A stretch of 64,000 nt of DNA from Uloborus plumipes (Eukaryota > Arthropoda > Arachnida > Araneae > Uloboridae): contig JAXGGA010000464.1 of assembly GCA_038373865.1 (NCBI GenBank), forward strand, positions 1 to 64,000. The letters are read 5' to 3'. Position numbers and translations under genes: made by a program. This document shows positions 1 to 10,488 of the stretch, piece by piece. The notes under the pieces are model-generated. The model searched no databases and was not told where the DNA came from. It saw only the letters and a list, made by a program, of their open reading frames with translations. Position 1 is the first letter of the stretch. Each line of letters opens with the position of its first letter.

Positions 1-639
1 GCTTTTGGTAAAAGCAAATACATTCTTTCCCTAAATCTGTATTAAAAATTATCTGTTTTTGTTTTAATACATTATTATTACCAAAACTCTTTTTACTCAA
101 ATAAAAACATAAGAAGGTTGATTTCTGAGTACGCTACGTAAAATTTTTTAGTCGAGCCCACTAGACGGACTAGCCATTTATCCACGAAAACATATTCTAA
201 TAAGCGGGATATTTTATTACACGGGATCAAAATATTGTGTTACAGTGGCTTGGTACATTGAAAATGTATTATATTACGCGGAATATTCTTTTAGTCGATA
301 TTCTAATAAAGGGGCAGAACTGTATTTTTCTTCAAGGTCTACACATTTTTTCTAAAGTATCACATGTATTACAAAAAAAAAAAAAAAAAAGCAATAATAA
401 CACATGGGCATTGCATTTGCCGTAACATATGTACACGAGTCTCGTTTCTAAACTTTCACTTTATGATTCGATTTCAACAGATTCAGCAACTTATTATATT
501 TTAAGTGTTACATACATAAGTATTACGTACATTTTCGTGTTTCAGTACCCTTACAATTGCTGTTCAAGCACTGAAAGTTTACGGTGGGTACAGTGACTAA
601 TAGATTAGGGATTGATGCAGTTATTGCATTCCCAGACGT

Positions 640-1611
640 TTGTATTTTGGACAGGGAAGCCATGTTTAATAAAAAATACCTTTGGGGCTTGTTGGCACAG
701 TTGGCTCGGGGTGTCTTGGCATAGGCCAGCCATCTATGCCAACTTACTCCACCATGATGCTGGCAAGACATCGCACAGTTATGGATACCTACGTAGACAT
801 ACCTGCAGTCCCTTCTACTTAGTACGGGTAATGCTGATGTTGAAAATGTTTCCACTACTAGTAGGGGTAGTGCTAGTGTTAAAAATGTCCCTAGTATCTA
901 GCAACTCGTTCCTCGAAAATACGTAAACTTGTGACCCCTGAAAACAAATCTTTTCCAAAAGCAGGATCGCGAAAACGAACAACCAGACGAAAAAAGAGGT
1001 GACACTGTACAATTCGAACCGACACCCCAATTAAAAATAATCTGCCAAAAGAAAAAGCAGAGAGAGACAACTTTATGTTGAAGGGACAAAGAAAAAACCA
1101 AAAATCAAGACTATAAAATCAAAGAATATTGTAAAGAAACTTTAAAGGAATTAAGATATTAGTTGCACTGAATCTGATAAGCCTTAGTCTGATGCTACAC
1201 CGTATGTTGACAATAAGGATAGCTATGGTATCTGTTTCCCATTACAATGAAGGGACTGAAGATAAGATAATTCTCCTGGATCTGGTCTGCCCCAACCAAC
1301 ATTTCCTACCTGTCTCATTAGCAGGGGGTGGGGGCTGCATATGAGACAGATTAAATGCTGCCGCAGGAGTTGATAAGGTGAGTATGGAGTAGTGAAGTAT
1401 GGGGCCAGCAAAAAAAAAGTATCCAGGGCAAATTTTTAAAGTCTATAACGAGGACTTTTTAGTCCCCACTATGGTGAAAACTCAAGTACTGGAAGTGATC
1501 AGAGCCACCCGACACAATCTGGTCCCCCAACAACAAAGTTCTGGGGAAAATGAATCCCCCATTCAGATGAATAAGAACCCATCTTTTGGAGTTGACATAA
1601 AACATTTGTAA
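640..1611 (+). pseudogene. Decayed transposon relic with a transposase-like C-terminal region
   Basis: Between 1390 and 1609 two overlapping frames give pieces resembling the small domain that ends many pogo/jerky-type transposases: VVKYGASKKKYPGQIFKVYN, then after a frame slip SEPPDTIWSPNNKVLGKMNP and PIQMNKNPSFGVDIKHL with a TAA at 1609-1611. Upstream (about 640-1130) the sequence is richer in G+C than its surroundings but has stops in every frame. Motifs such as TTGGCACAGTTGGC (690s) and the facing CCAACTTACC / GGTAAGTTGG near 1760-1795 look like eroded terminal-repeat material. It is a broken mobile-element remnant. The family assignment is by motif memory only. Confidence 0.45.
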
Positions 1612-2030
1612 CCTGCCTACAATGCTCATACATGTTTTTTCAAGCTTTGTTTTGACATATTACACTACAATGTTTTTAAATTGATATTAAAAAAAAATGT
1701 TACATTGATGCATATTTACAATTTCATACAATGGTATGTCAACATACTCAAATGCATCTGCCAACTTACCCCGACTCCGAGGTAAGTTGGTACTGTTGAT
1801 GTTGATGCGCCTTCGAAAAATATTTTTTACTAGTTCCCCAGTGAATTTTATATGATGTGTTTTTTTGTAGCCAAGAAGCTACCATATGAGAGACATAAAT
1901 CACTTTTACCGCAAATACTACAGAAAAAATTATCAAAATCGAAAAGTAAAAACTATGCCAACTAGCCCCGGTCTCCCCTACCAAGATTTTGAATTTTTAT
2001 TCTTTGTCATAATTTATTTCTTTGTCTTAG

Positions 2031-2159
2031 TCAGAGAATATAAAGGAGAAGAATTGAGACTAACTAGTGTTTCGAGACTCCACATGGCTGCGTACCTGTG
2101 TTTAGCAAGTAACGAAGTCCCTCCAGTTATAACCAGAAGAATAAATCTAGAGGTCCAGT
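2031..2159 (+). CDS. Lachesin/DIP-like Ig protein, exon with the end of the second-to-last Ig domain (gene 5'-partial)
   Basis: This is the first exon visible in the window of an immunoglobulin-superfamily cell-surface protein of the lachesin / DPR-interacting protein / IgLON type. In arthropods these act as neuronal adhesion and recognition molecules on the cell surface. Read from the codon that straddles the 5' splice border, it gives the end of an Ig domain: a YKGEELRLTSVSRLHMAAYL stretch, then the disulfide Cys in AYLCLASN, then VPPVITRRINLEVQ, which is the usual Ig2/Ig3 boundary of the family. The acceptor is TTTGTCTTAG ending at 2030 and the donor is GTAAGT at 2160. Both borders are phase 1, so it joins in frame to the exon at 4796. 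The start codon, signal peptide, first Ig domain and the first half of this one are upstream; I could not find them in bases 1-2030. Which paralogue it is cannot be settled here. Confidence 0.88.
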
Positions 2160-2268
2160 GTAAGTATATTTTTCTTACGACCATTTACATACACATTTAC
2201 TTTAGTTAACGGCCGTTTACCCTTTGAGTTCTGATTTTTTCAGTCTTTTTATGAACTTTTGTCTTTAA

Positions 2269-2535
2269 ATTGGAGGGGCAAGTGAATAAAGGTGATATGT
2301 GACAATCTTAGTTTTACTTACTTTTTACCATGGATGAAGGTGTTAAGGTAATATATATATTTTTTTGAAAACTTTTTCTAGAAATTAAAAATATTCTCAC
2401 ATATCGCATTTATTCACTTGCCCCTTCAACAGTGTATGTGTGTTAACACAATTGACCATACATTAATTTGAATTTGTGTAAGAGTCGGCGAAATTCAAAT
2501 GTCACATATCACCTTTATCCACTTACCCCTTCAAT
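2269..2535. mobile_element. MITE with GGGGCAAGTG inverted termini
   Basis: The left end reads AATTGGAGGGGCAAGTGAAT and continues AAAGGTGATATGTGACA. The right end is its reverse complement with few mismatches (TGTCACATATCACC through CCCCTTCAATT). A further copy of the terminal motif lies inside at about 2393-2430. There is no coding capacity. It sits in the intron after the 2031-2159 exon. The termini resemble the other GGGG(T)AAG-type elements of this window. Confidence 0.75.
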
Positions 2536-4236
2536 TATAAGCTATAAAACAAAATATTGGCTCGATTTTAGAAGATAAGATTTGCTTCAATGATCATCGG
2601 ACTTAGAATCACTTTCACGTGAAGCAGTAAAACTGGCAGACTTATAGCATACTTAGCATTGAATTGGTAGTTTAAATATTAGTCCATACTATTATTGTAT
2701 TTAGGCATAGTTTAAATGTATGCAAATATAATCGACTTTTTGGGCTATTGCAAACACAAGTAACGTTTTTTAACTATTTTGCGGATTATCCAAGGGTTAT
2801 TGTACCAACCTCTTCCATGGATAATCGGGTGTTTACTATATTTGTGAACTCACGTGCAAGAAACACTAATATGTCAAGATTGAGCTAAATTGTATTTTCT
2901 TTTCAAACTCGCAGTTACTCACTAAACTACGTAAATACATTGCATATTTTTTTTTGCACTTATAATGAAGTTATATGTGCAAAAACAATAATTTGAAATG
3001 TTTTGAATTAGAATGTCATATTTATAAAATTTGCGTTATTGGAAATGTAGCATTTTTGCTAATTTCACCAAACTTTTACGCACTATTTTTAACAATTAAT
3101 TATCATTAATGAAAACATCTTCCGTCTCTTCTAGTACTATACAATCGGTTTCCTAATGAATATCTAAGCTGAGTTGCTTAACGATTTAAATAAGTAAAAA
3201 ACGGAAAGCTTATAAAACCCTCGCATCAAAAAGACCAAGAAAAACACTAAAGCTAAATGTTTTTTCCCATTAAGGAAAAGTCCAAATATTTGCGCACCCA
3301 TTGAAAAGGGTGAATGGTAAAGCAACTCCGTTTAATCCTCGAAAGGAAGAGATGCTCAACACCCCTTAAAGAACCCGGGCAATCTCAGGACATGGTCAGA
3401 CGAACACGAGCACTAGGTTATTGGCTTACCCCAAAGCACTAAAGTGATTTTTTTAGCTTGAGGTTTTCCAATTAAATGGGGCGAGTTCTGGTCTCGAATG
3501 TTTTCCTTTGCTGCCCTTGGAAATGTAATTCGCTGTTACAGAATCGATCCGCTCCAAGGAGCTTTTATTGAAACGCAGACTTCCGCATTTACATATTGAT
3601 TGGGGATAAGATAAAATTTCAATTTTAATTAAGATTTTTTTGATTCAAGTAATATTGAATTGAATGCCCGGATTCTTTTCTGGATGGGAATACATGCTTT
3701 TAAAGTCATTTAAAGTCTGATATTAAGATAAAAGAGGCATTAAAATACTGTCCTTGTACTTTGACCTTGATTTCAAACAATTAAGCTGGGATTGCACATG
3801 GATGTGCTTTTGTAGCAAACTTTTGAAGAACTACTGATGGCAAATTGAGGCACTTTTTATTTAGTTGAATTTGTGTAGACATACTGATAGCAATATTTGT
3901 GTTTTGTTCCTTTATTGATTATTCAACATAATGTTACAAATATTGCAAACAATTATTATTTTGTGCTTAATTTGTAGTGATATTTGCAAAATTTGGTGTT
4001 TATTCCTTTAATTTCCGCTCACAATTATAAGTTTTTGAAACTGTACCTGTGTATTAACTTTGACTGCTAAGCACCAGTTAACATTTAATTAGACCGTTAA
4101 ACTAACCTTTAAACTTTTCTAACTCAAAGTAGAAGATTCTCTGCTATTCCAACGCCGCAAAAGTGTTTACTGCACAGTGTTTAGTGTCGCTCTAAGTTAC
4201 CTTGCTGTGGTTAGTAGTTGTCTTTTTGAGTTTAAG
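2536..4236. other. Intron sequence without recognised features
   Basis: AT-rich intron of the Ig gene. A slightly more GC-rich stretch at 3240-3430 contains no reading frame or family I recognise. Confidence 0.5.
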
Positions 4237-4244
4237 CTCATCAC

Positions 4245-4423
4245 CAGGGCCGTTATTTCAAGTGTTTCCAAATGGGATGGGGAGGACAAAGGGTCCAAAC
4301 ACAATGCAATTTCATCGGAAAACACAAAAACCACGCCCACTGATATGAAAATACATTGATTTCTCAAAGTCAGGGGGGGAGCTATTGACCCTCCCCCTGC
4401 CCCCTCCCTAAACGACCGGCCTG
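4245..4423. mobile_element. hAT-type MITE, copy 1 (CAGGGCC termini, 8-bp TSD)
   Basis: The element runs from CAGGGCCGTTATTTCAAG to ACGACCGGCCTG. It is flanked by CTCATCAC (4237-4244) and CTCACCAC (4424-4431), an 8-bp target duplication with one mismatch. Eight-bp duplications and CAGGG ends are hallmarks of the hAT superfamily. The interior shares the ACCACGCCCACT and GATTTCTCAAAG segments and a G-run/C-run foldback with the copy at 24288. Non-coding. Confidence 0.82.
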
Positions 4424-4795
4424 CTCACCACAGAAGCTACTACTTGCTGTTGAGTACCTCAGAGTCAACAGTAAAGAAATATTTGCTCCTATACTAATTT
4501 GTGTGATCTGCAGGAAAAATAGTTACGCACATGTTCAGTATTGAATAAGCTTGGTGTTAAACTCTTGTCTATTCTAATGTATTCCGTTTACAATTATATA
4601 AAATGACAATGATGTCATCTCTAAATACTACGAACCGGAACTGAACGGACAGCCTTAACTCTTTTTAATCTCTTTTTAATCAAGAAAATAATTTTAAATT
4701 CAAATTAAGCTGCGCAAGAGTAAACAGGTACATGAAAGGTACAACAAATAATGATCGAATTTTGCAAATTTTCATTGCCTTTGTTTTACTTGCAG

Positions 4796-5083
4796 TTCAA
4801 CCTCTAATATGGATACCCAACCAACTAGTAGGTGCTAGAGACGGAATCAACGTGACTCTCGAGTGTCACACTGAAGCACATCCGACGTCTGACAACTATT
4901 GGCTAAGGGATGAAGAACCCGTTGTGTACAAAAGCTCAAGATACAAGTCCGACGTGAAGAGGAATGCTTATAAAACCACTATGAAACTTTCTATAAGTGA
5001 CTTGCGCAGAACAGATTACGGGTCCTACCATTGCGTGGCAAAAAATAGCATCAGTGAGACTCGAGGCTCAATATCATTGTATA
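4796..5083 (+). CDS. Lachesin/DIP-like Ig protein, exon encoding the last Ig domain
   Basis: A single 288-bp exon encodes nearly all of an I-set Ig domain. Landmarks in order are WIPNQLVGARDGINVTLECH (first disulfide Cys, and an N-glycosylation sequon NVT), HTEAHPTSDNYWLRDEEPVV (the core Trp in YW), MKLSISDLRRTDYGSYHC (the DxGxYxC signature with the second Cys) and VAKNSISETRGSISLY. The lead-in codon completes EVQF from the previous exon. The segment IPNQLVGA followed by LECHTEA is the most family-diagnostic part and matches the third Ig domain of lachesin/DIP proteins as I know them. The acceptor TTACTTGCAG ends at 4795 and the donor GTAAGT begins at 5084; phase 1 on both sides. No frame break is visible, so the domain looks intact and under constraint. 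Confidence 0.93.
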
Positions 5084-5147
5084 GTAAGTACTAAAGTCTT
5101 TGTCTCCAACTTCAAAATTGGGAATTCTTTCTTCATTATGTCATGTA

Positions 5148-5487
5148 CACTGTAAAAAGGAATGTTATTTTTACAGTATAATACAGCTAATTTTATGGTA
5201 ATAAACTGTAAAAATTGCTAATTTTACAGTAATAAACTGTAAAATTGCTAAATTTATAGTTTACTTCCGTGCGTTTTACAGTTTTAAACTGGAATCTCTG
5301 CTGCCAGTATTATACTGCTGTTTATAATATTGCAAATTTTACGGCAACTAACTGTAAAATTTCTAGCTTTACAGTAAAAAACTAAAATTTCTAGTTTTAC
5401 AGTTTATTTCTGTGCATTTTACAGTTTTAAATTATAACCTCGGCTGCCAGTATTATCCTGTAGAAATAACAGTTCATTTTTCCAGTG
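5148..5487. mobile_element. CACTGTAAAA MITE, copy 1 (TA-flanked)
   Basis: The termini are CACTGTAAAAAGGAATGTTA and the inverse of TTTTCCAGTG, with TA at 5146-5147 and 5488-5489, as expected for Tc1/mariner-type insertion. The interior is a chain of the short motif TTTTACAGTA / ACTGTAAAATTGCTAA in both orientations plus the landmark CTGCCAGTATTATACTG. There are three copies in the window. Non-coding. Confidence 0.8.
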
Positions 5488-6172
5488 TATTTTCCTTTTA
5501 AGGATTGAAAGATCAAAAATAAACCTTTTAAAAATGAACTCCAAGGGATCTTTTAAAATCCAGTTACATTACCGCAGTTCGTCTTATGAGAATAACAATG
5601 AAAGACTAATTATCGGATGGAATTCGGAAATGTATTTCCTTTTAGCAGTAATTTGTTGTAAGAGCTTGTTCAAAGTAACAAGATTAGACTGTAATAGCGT
5701 TTGAAAATTAATGAATAATTAAATACTTTATGACTAAAATAAGAAATGGCTCATTGTAATCTCATTTTAATGCAACTTATTAAATAGAAAAATATGCACA
5801 CGCACACAAACAGCATATGAACGGTGTTTGAAAATAATAAGACTAAATTAGAAGCTCTAAGCAGGCATAACAAAATAAACGAAAATCACATTGGAACAAA
5901 CGGAAGCGAACGCTAGTCAGAGTGTGCAGATTGCGTTTAAAATAATGCAAGGTCAGCGGATAAGAACAGTTATCATTTTTTAAGTCTTCTGCAGGTAAAC
6001 GCATATCGCGCATTCACGAGGAGTACATGTGTCCTAAAGCGTTTTCTCTTCAAATTTGCTTCTTAATCAACTGCATTATTTTTCGTAGTTTGCATTGTAG
6101 GAGATTTCAAAACTCTCTGACAGGCGCATTATTACGCCTACTAGATTTTCCTGCATAGAAAAAGTCAGTTGG

Positions 6173-6398
6173 GGGGCCACGGTGGCATAGAGGTAGAGCC
6201 TCAACCTCGTAAGCAAGCTGTCGCGAGTTCGAGTCCCGCCCTGCCCATGGCCGTTATCTCAACCCCTCTGTGCCGTAAATCCGTCCTGTGTTTGTCAGGA
6301 GGCAAGGAGCATAGCACGAATAGGAGCATAGAATAGCCATTTCTATGACGAAGCTGGTGGCTTCTGTATAAAGAAAAAGTGAGTTTCAGGAACTGCTT
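6173..6398 (+). repeat. tRNA-derived SINE
   Basis: The first about 75 bases have the internal RNA polymerase III promoter of a tRNA gene: an A box TGGCATAGAGG (6183-6193) and a B box AGTTCGAGTCC (6226-6236), with a T-arm-like GCGAG-TTCGAGT-CCCGC. The acceptor halves pair poorly, so it is not a functional tRNA. A tRNA-unrelated body of about 150 bases follows. The high GC against the AT-rich intron supports an inserted element. Confidence 0.75.
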
Positions 6399-6399
6399 A

Positions 6400-6769
6400 C
6401 ACTGCAAAAAATATATGATGTTTTTACAGTATAATACAGCTAATTTTGCAGTAATAAATTAAAATTGCTAATTTCGCAGTAGTAAACTGTAAAATTGCTA
6501 ATTTCGCAGTTTATTACTGTGCATTTTTGTTTTAAACTGGAACTTCTGCTGCCAGTATTACACTGTTGTTTTCACAGTATAAAACAACTAATTTTATGGC
6601 AATTGAATGTAAAATTGCTAATTTTACAGTAACAAACTGAAAAATTACTAGTTTACTGTAATAAACGGTAAAATATTTATTTTATAGTTTATTGCTGTGC
6701 TATTACAGTTTTAAACTGGAACCTCTGCTGACAATATAATACTGCAAAAACAAGTTTATTTTTGCAGTG
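6400..6769. mobile_element. CACTGTAAAA MITE, copy 2 (TA-flanked)
   Basis: Same architecture as 5148-5487: CACTGCAAAAAATATATGAT start, TTTTTGCAGTG end, TA on both sides (6398-6399, 6770-6771). It lies directly after a tRNA-derived SINE. It contains an extra block of the internal TTTTACAG repeats. Confidence 0.8.
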
Positions 6770-7387
6770 TAACTGTATGGTGTGGTTGGCGGAATAAAAT
6801 TAATTAAAAAAATTAATTAAAGTTAAATGTAAAGAGATAACTGTAAAAGGAAAATACGGAATATATTGAACCAGCCATGTTAACTTTGAGTATTTTTCAC
6901 AGTGATATTAACAGTTTCAAATAAGGTCCTGCAAACCAATGAGGTGATTCTCTCTTTTCTTTATGTAGGTATAACAAACAACTGCCAGATCCTGACTTAA
7001 TCCTCCTCAGAAAGCCTAGTTGATAATAAAGAGACCTCAACAAGCAGTCCCCCAAATAATATCGTCGCTCACCGTCTTTTTTTTTCTCCCGGGTTTTAAT
7101 GAACTACAGAGATGTAGTGTAGTCTATTGCGTCCACGGTTTGCCGTATTGGCATTCTGGTATCCTTATTATGACACCGTAGTTTATATAAAGGATATGAT
7201 CATGCGTGTGCTACAAGAACTGTGCACATAGAAGGGACAGCCCCCCTCCACCCCCACCCCCCTAAATAACTGAAAAAAAAAAATATTGATCAGTGTCCCG
7301 AATCTGCCAATTTATTTTCCACCTTTTCACAATTTTTGATAATGTTTTTGAGGTTATCAAGTATGGTTCAGTGTGCTTTTATGGGAC

Positions 7388-7711
7388 ACATTGTTAAAAC
7401 TACAGGTTGCATATGTCACCTTTAAGGGTAAAATGTTGTAACACCAGCGGCACCCCCTGAAGGGTGCCATTTGACTCCGTATGTTACCCTTGAAGGTGCC
7501 ATTTGGTATGCAGCGGCACCCTATGAGCACAGTACGGCACCACACGGGGCCCGATGGCACCCTCAAGGTGCTATAGAGAGCCAGGTGGCACTTTTAAAAG
7601 TATCACAGGGAGTCAAGAGGCACCCTTCTGGGGGTGCCATTTCACCCTTAAAGGTGCCATACCATTTCACCCTTAAAGGTGCCATATGCAACCTAACGTT
7701 TTAACAATGTA
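7388..7711. mobile_element. GC-rich MITE built from GGTGCCAT repeats
   Basis: The ends are inverted copies of CATTGTTAAAAC followed by AGGTTGCATATGKCACCTTT. The 250-bp interior is made of GGTGCCAT / ATGGCACC words next to CCTTAAAGG or CCCTTGAAGG palindromes. It has no credible reading frame and clearly differs from the surrounding intron in base composition. Confidence 0.7.
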
Positions 7712-8282
7712 CATTAAAGAAATTTGCAATTTTTTTTGAGTTTGATGGTACTTTTCGGATTTTTTTTTGCAGAGGCGGCCTTTTTGGGGACACATGTTCT
7801 GAAAAAGACAGAACTACCTTTCTGTGCTAAAACTGCTGAACATATAAATAGTTATAACTTAAATTTTAACTTAGATCAATTTTATATTTTCTTTTTTTAA
7901 ATCGTCTGAGGAATCTGCAAAAGCTGCAAGTCAATTGAATCATGAATGAACGAGATGATAGACCAGGAAACTTCCTGCGACCTTATTTGGAGCATTTACC
8001 TTCTTCTTTTCTCAAGTTTTATCTCTACAAAGTGAAGTTCTTCTCAAACTAAAGTAAAAAACGTATTAAAAAGTATTAATATTTGATATATGCTTACATA
8101 ATTGATCTATCTACAAAGATAAAATTGTGCTTCATCTTACGGTCAAGGTTTGCATTATGTTTTTGTAGATCATTCAGTTAATTTTATTTCAATAATTAGT
8201 TACGAGCAACTATATTTATAGTTAAAATTAATGTATTTCAATATGCATTTTACCTTAATTTACCTCCTGCAAAATTTTACAG

Positions 8283-8363
8283 GGATGGCAATGCCAACAG
8301 CTCTTCCTCCAAAACCAGTTACTCTCAGTTCACCTACCTATCCAACAAGAAGAATAATAACAA
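8283..8363 (+). CDS. Lachesin/DIP-like Ig protein, Pro/Thr-rich stalk exon 1
   Basis: This 81-bp exon begins after the acceptor TTTTACAG (AG at 8281-8282) and ends at a GTAAGT donor at 8364, phase 1 at both ends like its neighbours. It encodes 27 residues, including MAMPTALPPKPVTLSSPTYP and TRRIIT. There is no recognised domain. Composition (Pro, Thr, Ser) fits the membrane-proximal linker between the last Ig domain and the C-terminal anchor. The call rests on position, splice signals and frame continuity rather than on similarity, because this linker varies widely in the family. Because its length is a multiple of three, it could be skipped without a frame change. Confidence 0.75.
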
Positions 8364-9382
8364 GTAAGTTAAAGAAAAATAGTCTACCTGCTGGCTCTAG
8401 GAGAACTTATTATGAATTCAAGTGTTTCATCTAGTATAGTAATTAACATGCAAAAGACAGTTTTGAAGGCTTCAGCGCTGTTAAGTTATTCCCCGATGAC
8501 GTAATTTGCATATTCATTGAGAAAACGTTTCAGAAACTGCACACAGAGTTGTGTTGTTTATTGGTAAATGTTCCTACGATTCAAAGATGCCAAAGTAAAG
8601 TGAGATAGTTGGAAAGATATTATAATAGAAAACATATGAAAATATTTCGAAATGGAAGTAAAACTTTTTAAATGTAGAAGAATTTCTGTGGGGAATACTT
8701 GGAAGTGTTGAAAACGCCTATGTAATTTTAGCGTTTGTTCTAAAATTTAAGCTGCTTCTGTCCTATGTTTGTGAGGATGTTTGTTGGAGTGTTGATGTTT
8801 AGGAATAGTACGTTGCTGACATAAGCTGCAATACCAAAAGCACTGCATGGGTTTTAAAAACTCCTGAGTTGTTTTGAGTCAGCTAAAATGTCAGGATGTT
8901 TGAAATATCTATAATTTACAGAGTAAAAGTGCTAGAAAAGTTACATCAAGAATTAATTTCAATCAAGTTTTCTTCTGTGCATGTTTTAAGAAGTGACACA
9001 ACTATGTATCCAAGTCTGATAGATTTTTCACGCGCACAAAGTTAGCAACTATTTTTGGGGCTATATGTTTACAAAATAATATTTTTTTCACCCAAGTTCT
9101 TTAGCAACCTCTTTCAGTTAAAACATATTCATTACGATATTCTTCAATAAAATTTTAAGATATTATTAAAACAATACTTTAATTTTACTAAATCAGAGAA
9201 AATTAAGATTAGTATGCCTAATGATTGATGTGGAAAAAACAGAAAAAAGTTAAATAAAGCATTATTTGTATTTTGTTTTTAATTTCAATAATATTTTACG
9301 AGCCATGTTTGAATTTTTTAATTTCGTATGTCTAATATTTTATAAAATGTAGCCAGTATGTTTTAAACGAAGAAGTTTTAAC

Positions 9383-9720
9383 CCTTGACGTAGCAAGGCA
9401 AAGGGTCATAAGTTCGAGCTGTCTATCGAGCTGTGTATCTGTGTATCTGTCTGTGGAACTCCAGCGCTTAAACGTATGGACCAATTTTGATTTTTTTTTG
9501 TGTGTTTGATTAGGTGATTTGATCGTGAGGGTTCTTAGCTTGGTCCCGTCTTCATATGACGCTAATTAACGAAGATACTAGTTAAAAATCCTTAAAACAT
9601 TTTAAAAGTAGAAACATCTTTGAAAATTTAAAACAATGGTATCCCACACACACACACACACACAAGAAATAGAACATTTTTTTGCGTCTGATAGAATTTG
9701 TTTGGAACTTCCATGTTACA
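9383..9720 (+). repeat. Dispersed arthropod-type repeat with (CA)n tail
   Basis: The block with CTGTCTGTGGAACTCCAGCG and ACGTATGGACCAATTTTGAT followed by T-runs is phrased like widespread arthropod interspersed repeats. It is followed by a (CA)9 tract at 9645-9663. I see no ORF or TIR, so the class (SINE tail, Helitron or LINE end) is undetermined. Confidence 0.4.
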
Positions 9721-9994
9721 TAGAACTTGAATCATCATGTTTTCTTTTTCTTTTTTATAGCAAATGCGGCTAAGCCTTAAATTTATGCGATTTGAATTCA
9801 ATGTCGCGGTTGGCCGTCAAGACAAGAAACTCAATGATTTAAAATGTTTATCTGTTGCCAGTTTCTATTTGTTAACAATTAAAATAGGGTCATACGGGGG
9901 AATTTATGGGTCAAAAAAGCACAAGATCTTACTTTTTTCCAAATTACCAAAGATAAAATGATTTATTTTGGCATGCAGTAAGCTTAAACAATTA

Positions 9995-10233
9995 AAGGGC
10001 TTGGTGGATGAAGGGGCTAAGTTACATTTTGAATGAAAATGGCTAGCAATGGATACAGGCAAGCAGATAAAACGGTACATCAAAAAGTAGATGTTAATAG
10101 ATCACTTTCATACGCACACTAACGACAGAACCAGAAAACAAAAAAGTTTAAAAAACTGCAACAAAATAACTTTGAACTTTAATTACTCGTAATTTCTGTT
10201 TTGTCACTTGACCTCTTCATCTCCCAAGCCCTT
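9995..10233. mobile_element. AAGGGCTTGG MITE, copy 1
   Basis: The left end AAGGGCTTGGTGGATGAAGG and the right end CTTCATCTCCCAAGCCCTT are imperfect inverted repeats of about 30 bases. The interior (TGGATACAGGCAAGCAGATA, CACTAACGACA) is shared with 27408-27653. Non-coding, in the 6.4 kb intron. Confidence 0.75.
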
Positions 10234-10488
10234 CACTTTAGAAATTATTCAAATAATCACTTTACCTAAAATTGAATTATTATTTATTTTATTTAAATTA
10301 TTGAGTGACTGAGAACTACCCTGGATTTGGGCAATTATGGGTCAGGCACGGGGCAATTGTGGGTCACCACCTTTTTTTTTTTTAATTAGCACTCGTCAAA
10401 AATTAAATAATTATTATAACTTATTGTTTATTTGCTTAGAAAGAGATTTTAGAATCATAAAAATGATTTTAAATGATAAATTTAAATA

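Noticed and set aside
1..2030. Upstream exons of the Ig gene (first Ig domain, signal peptide)
   Set aside because: I looked for Cys/Trp Ig motifs with splice borders in all plus-strand frames and found none, so they must lie outside the window.
4732..4795. In-frame ATG upstream of the Ig exon as a true start
   Set aside because: The upstream part is intron. A clear TTGCAG acceptor at 4795 and in-frame continuity with the 2031-2159 exon show the exon starts at 4796.
6173..6246. Possible functional tRNA gene
   Set aside because: A and B boxes are present but the acceptor stem does not pair and the sequence continues into a SINE body.
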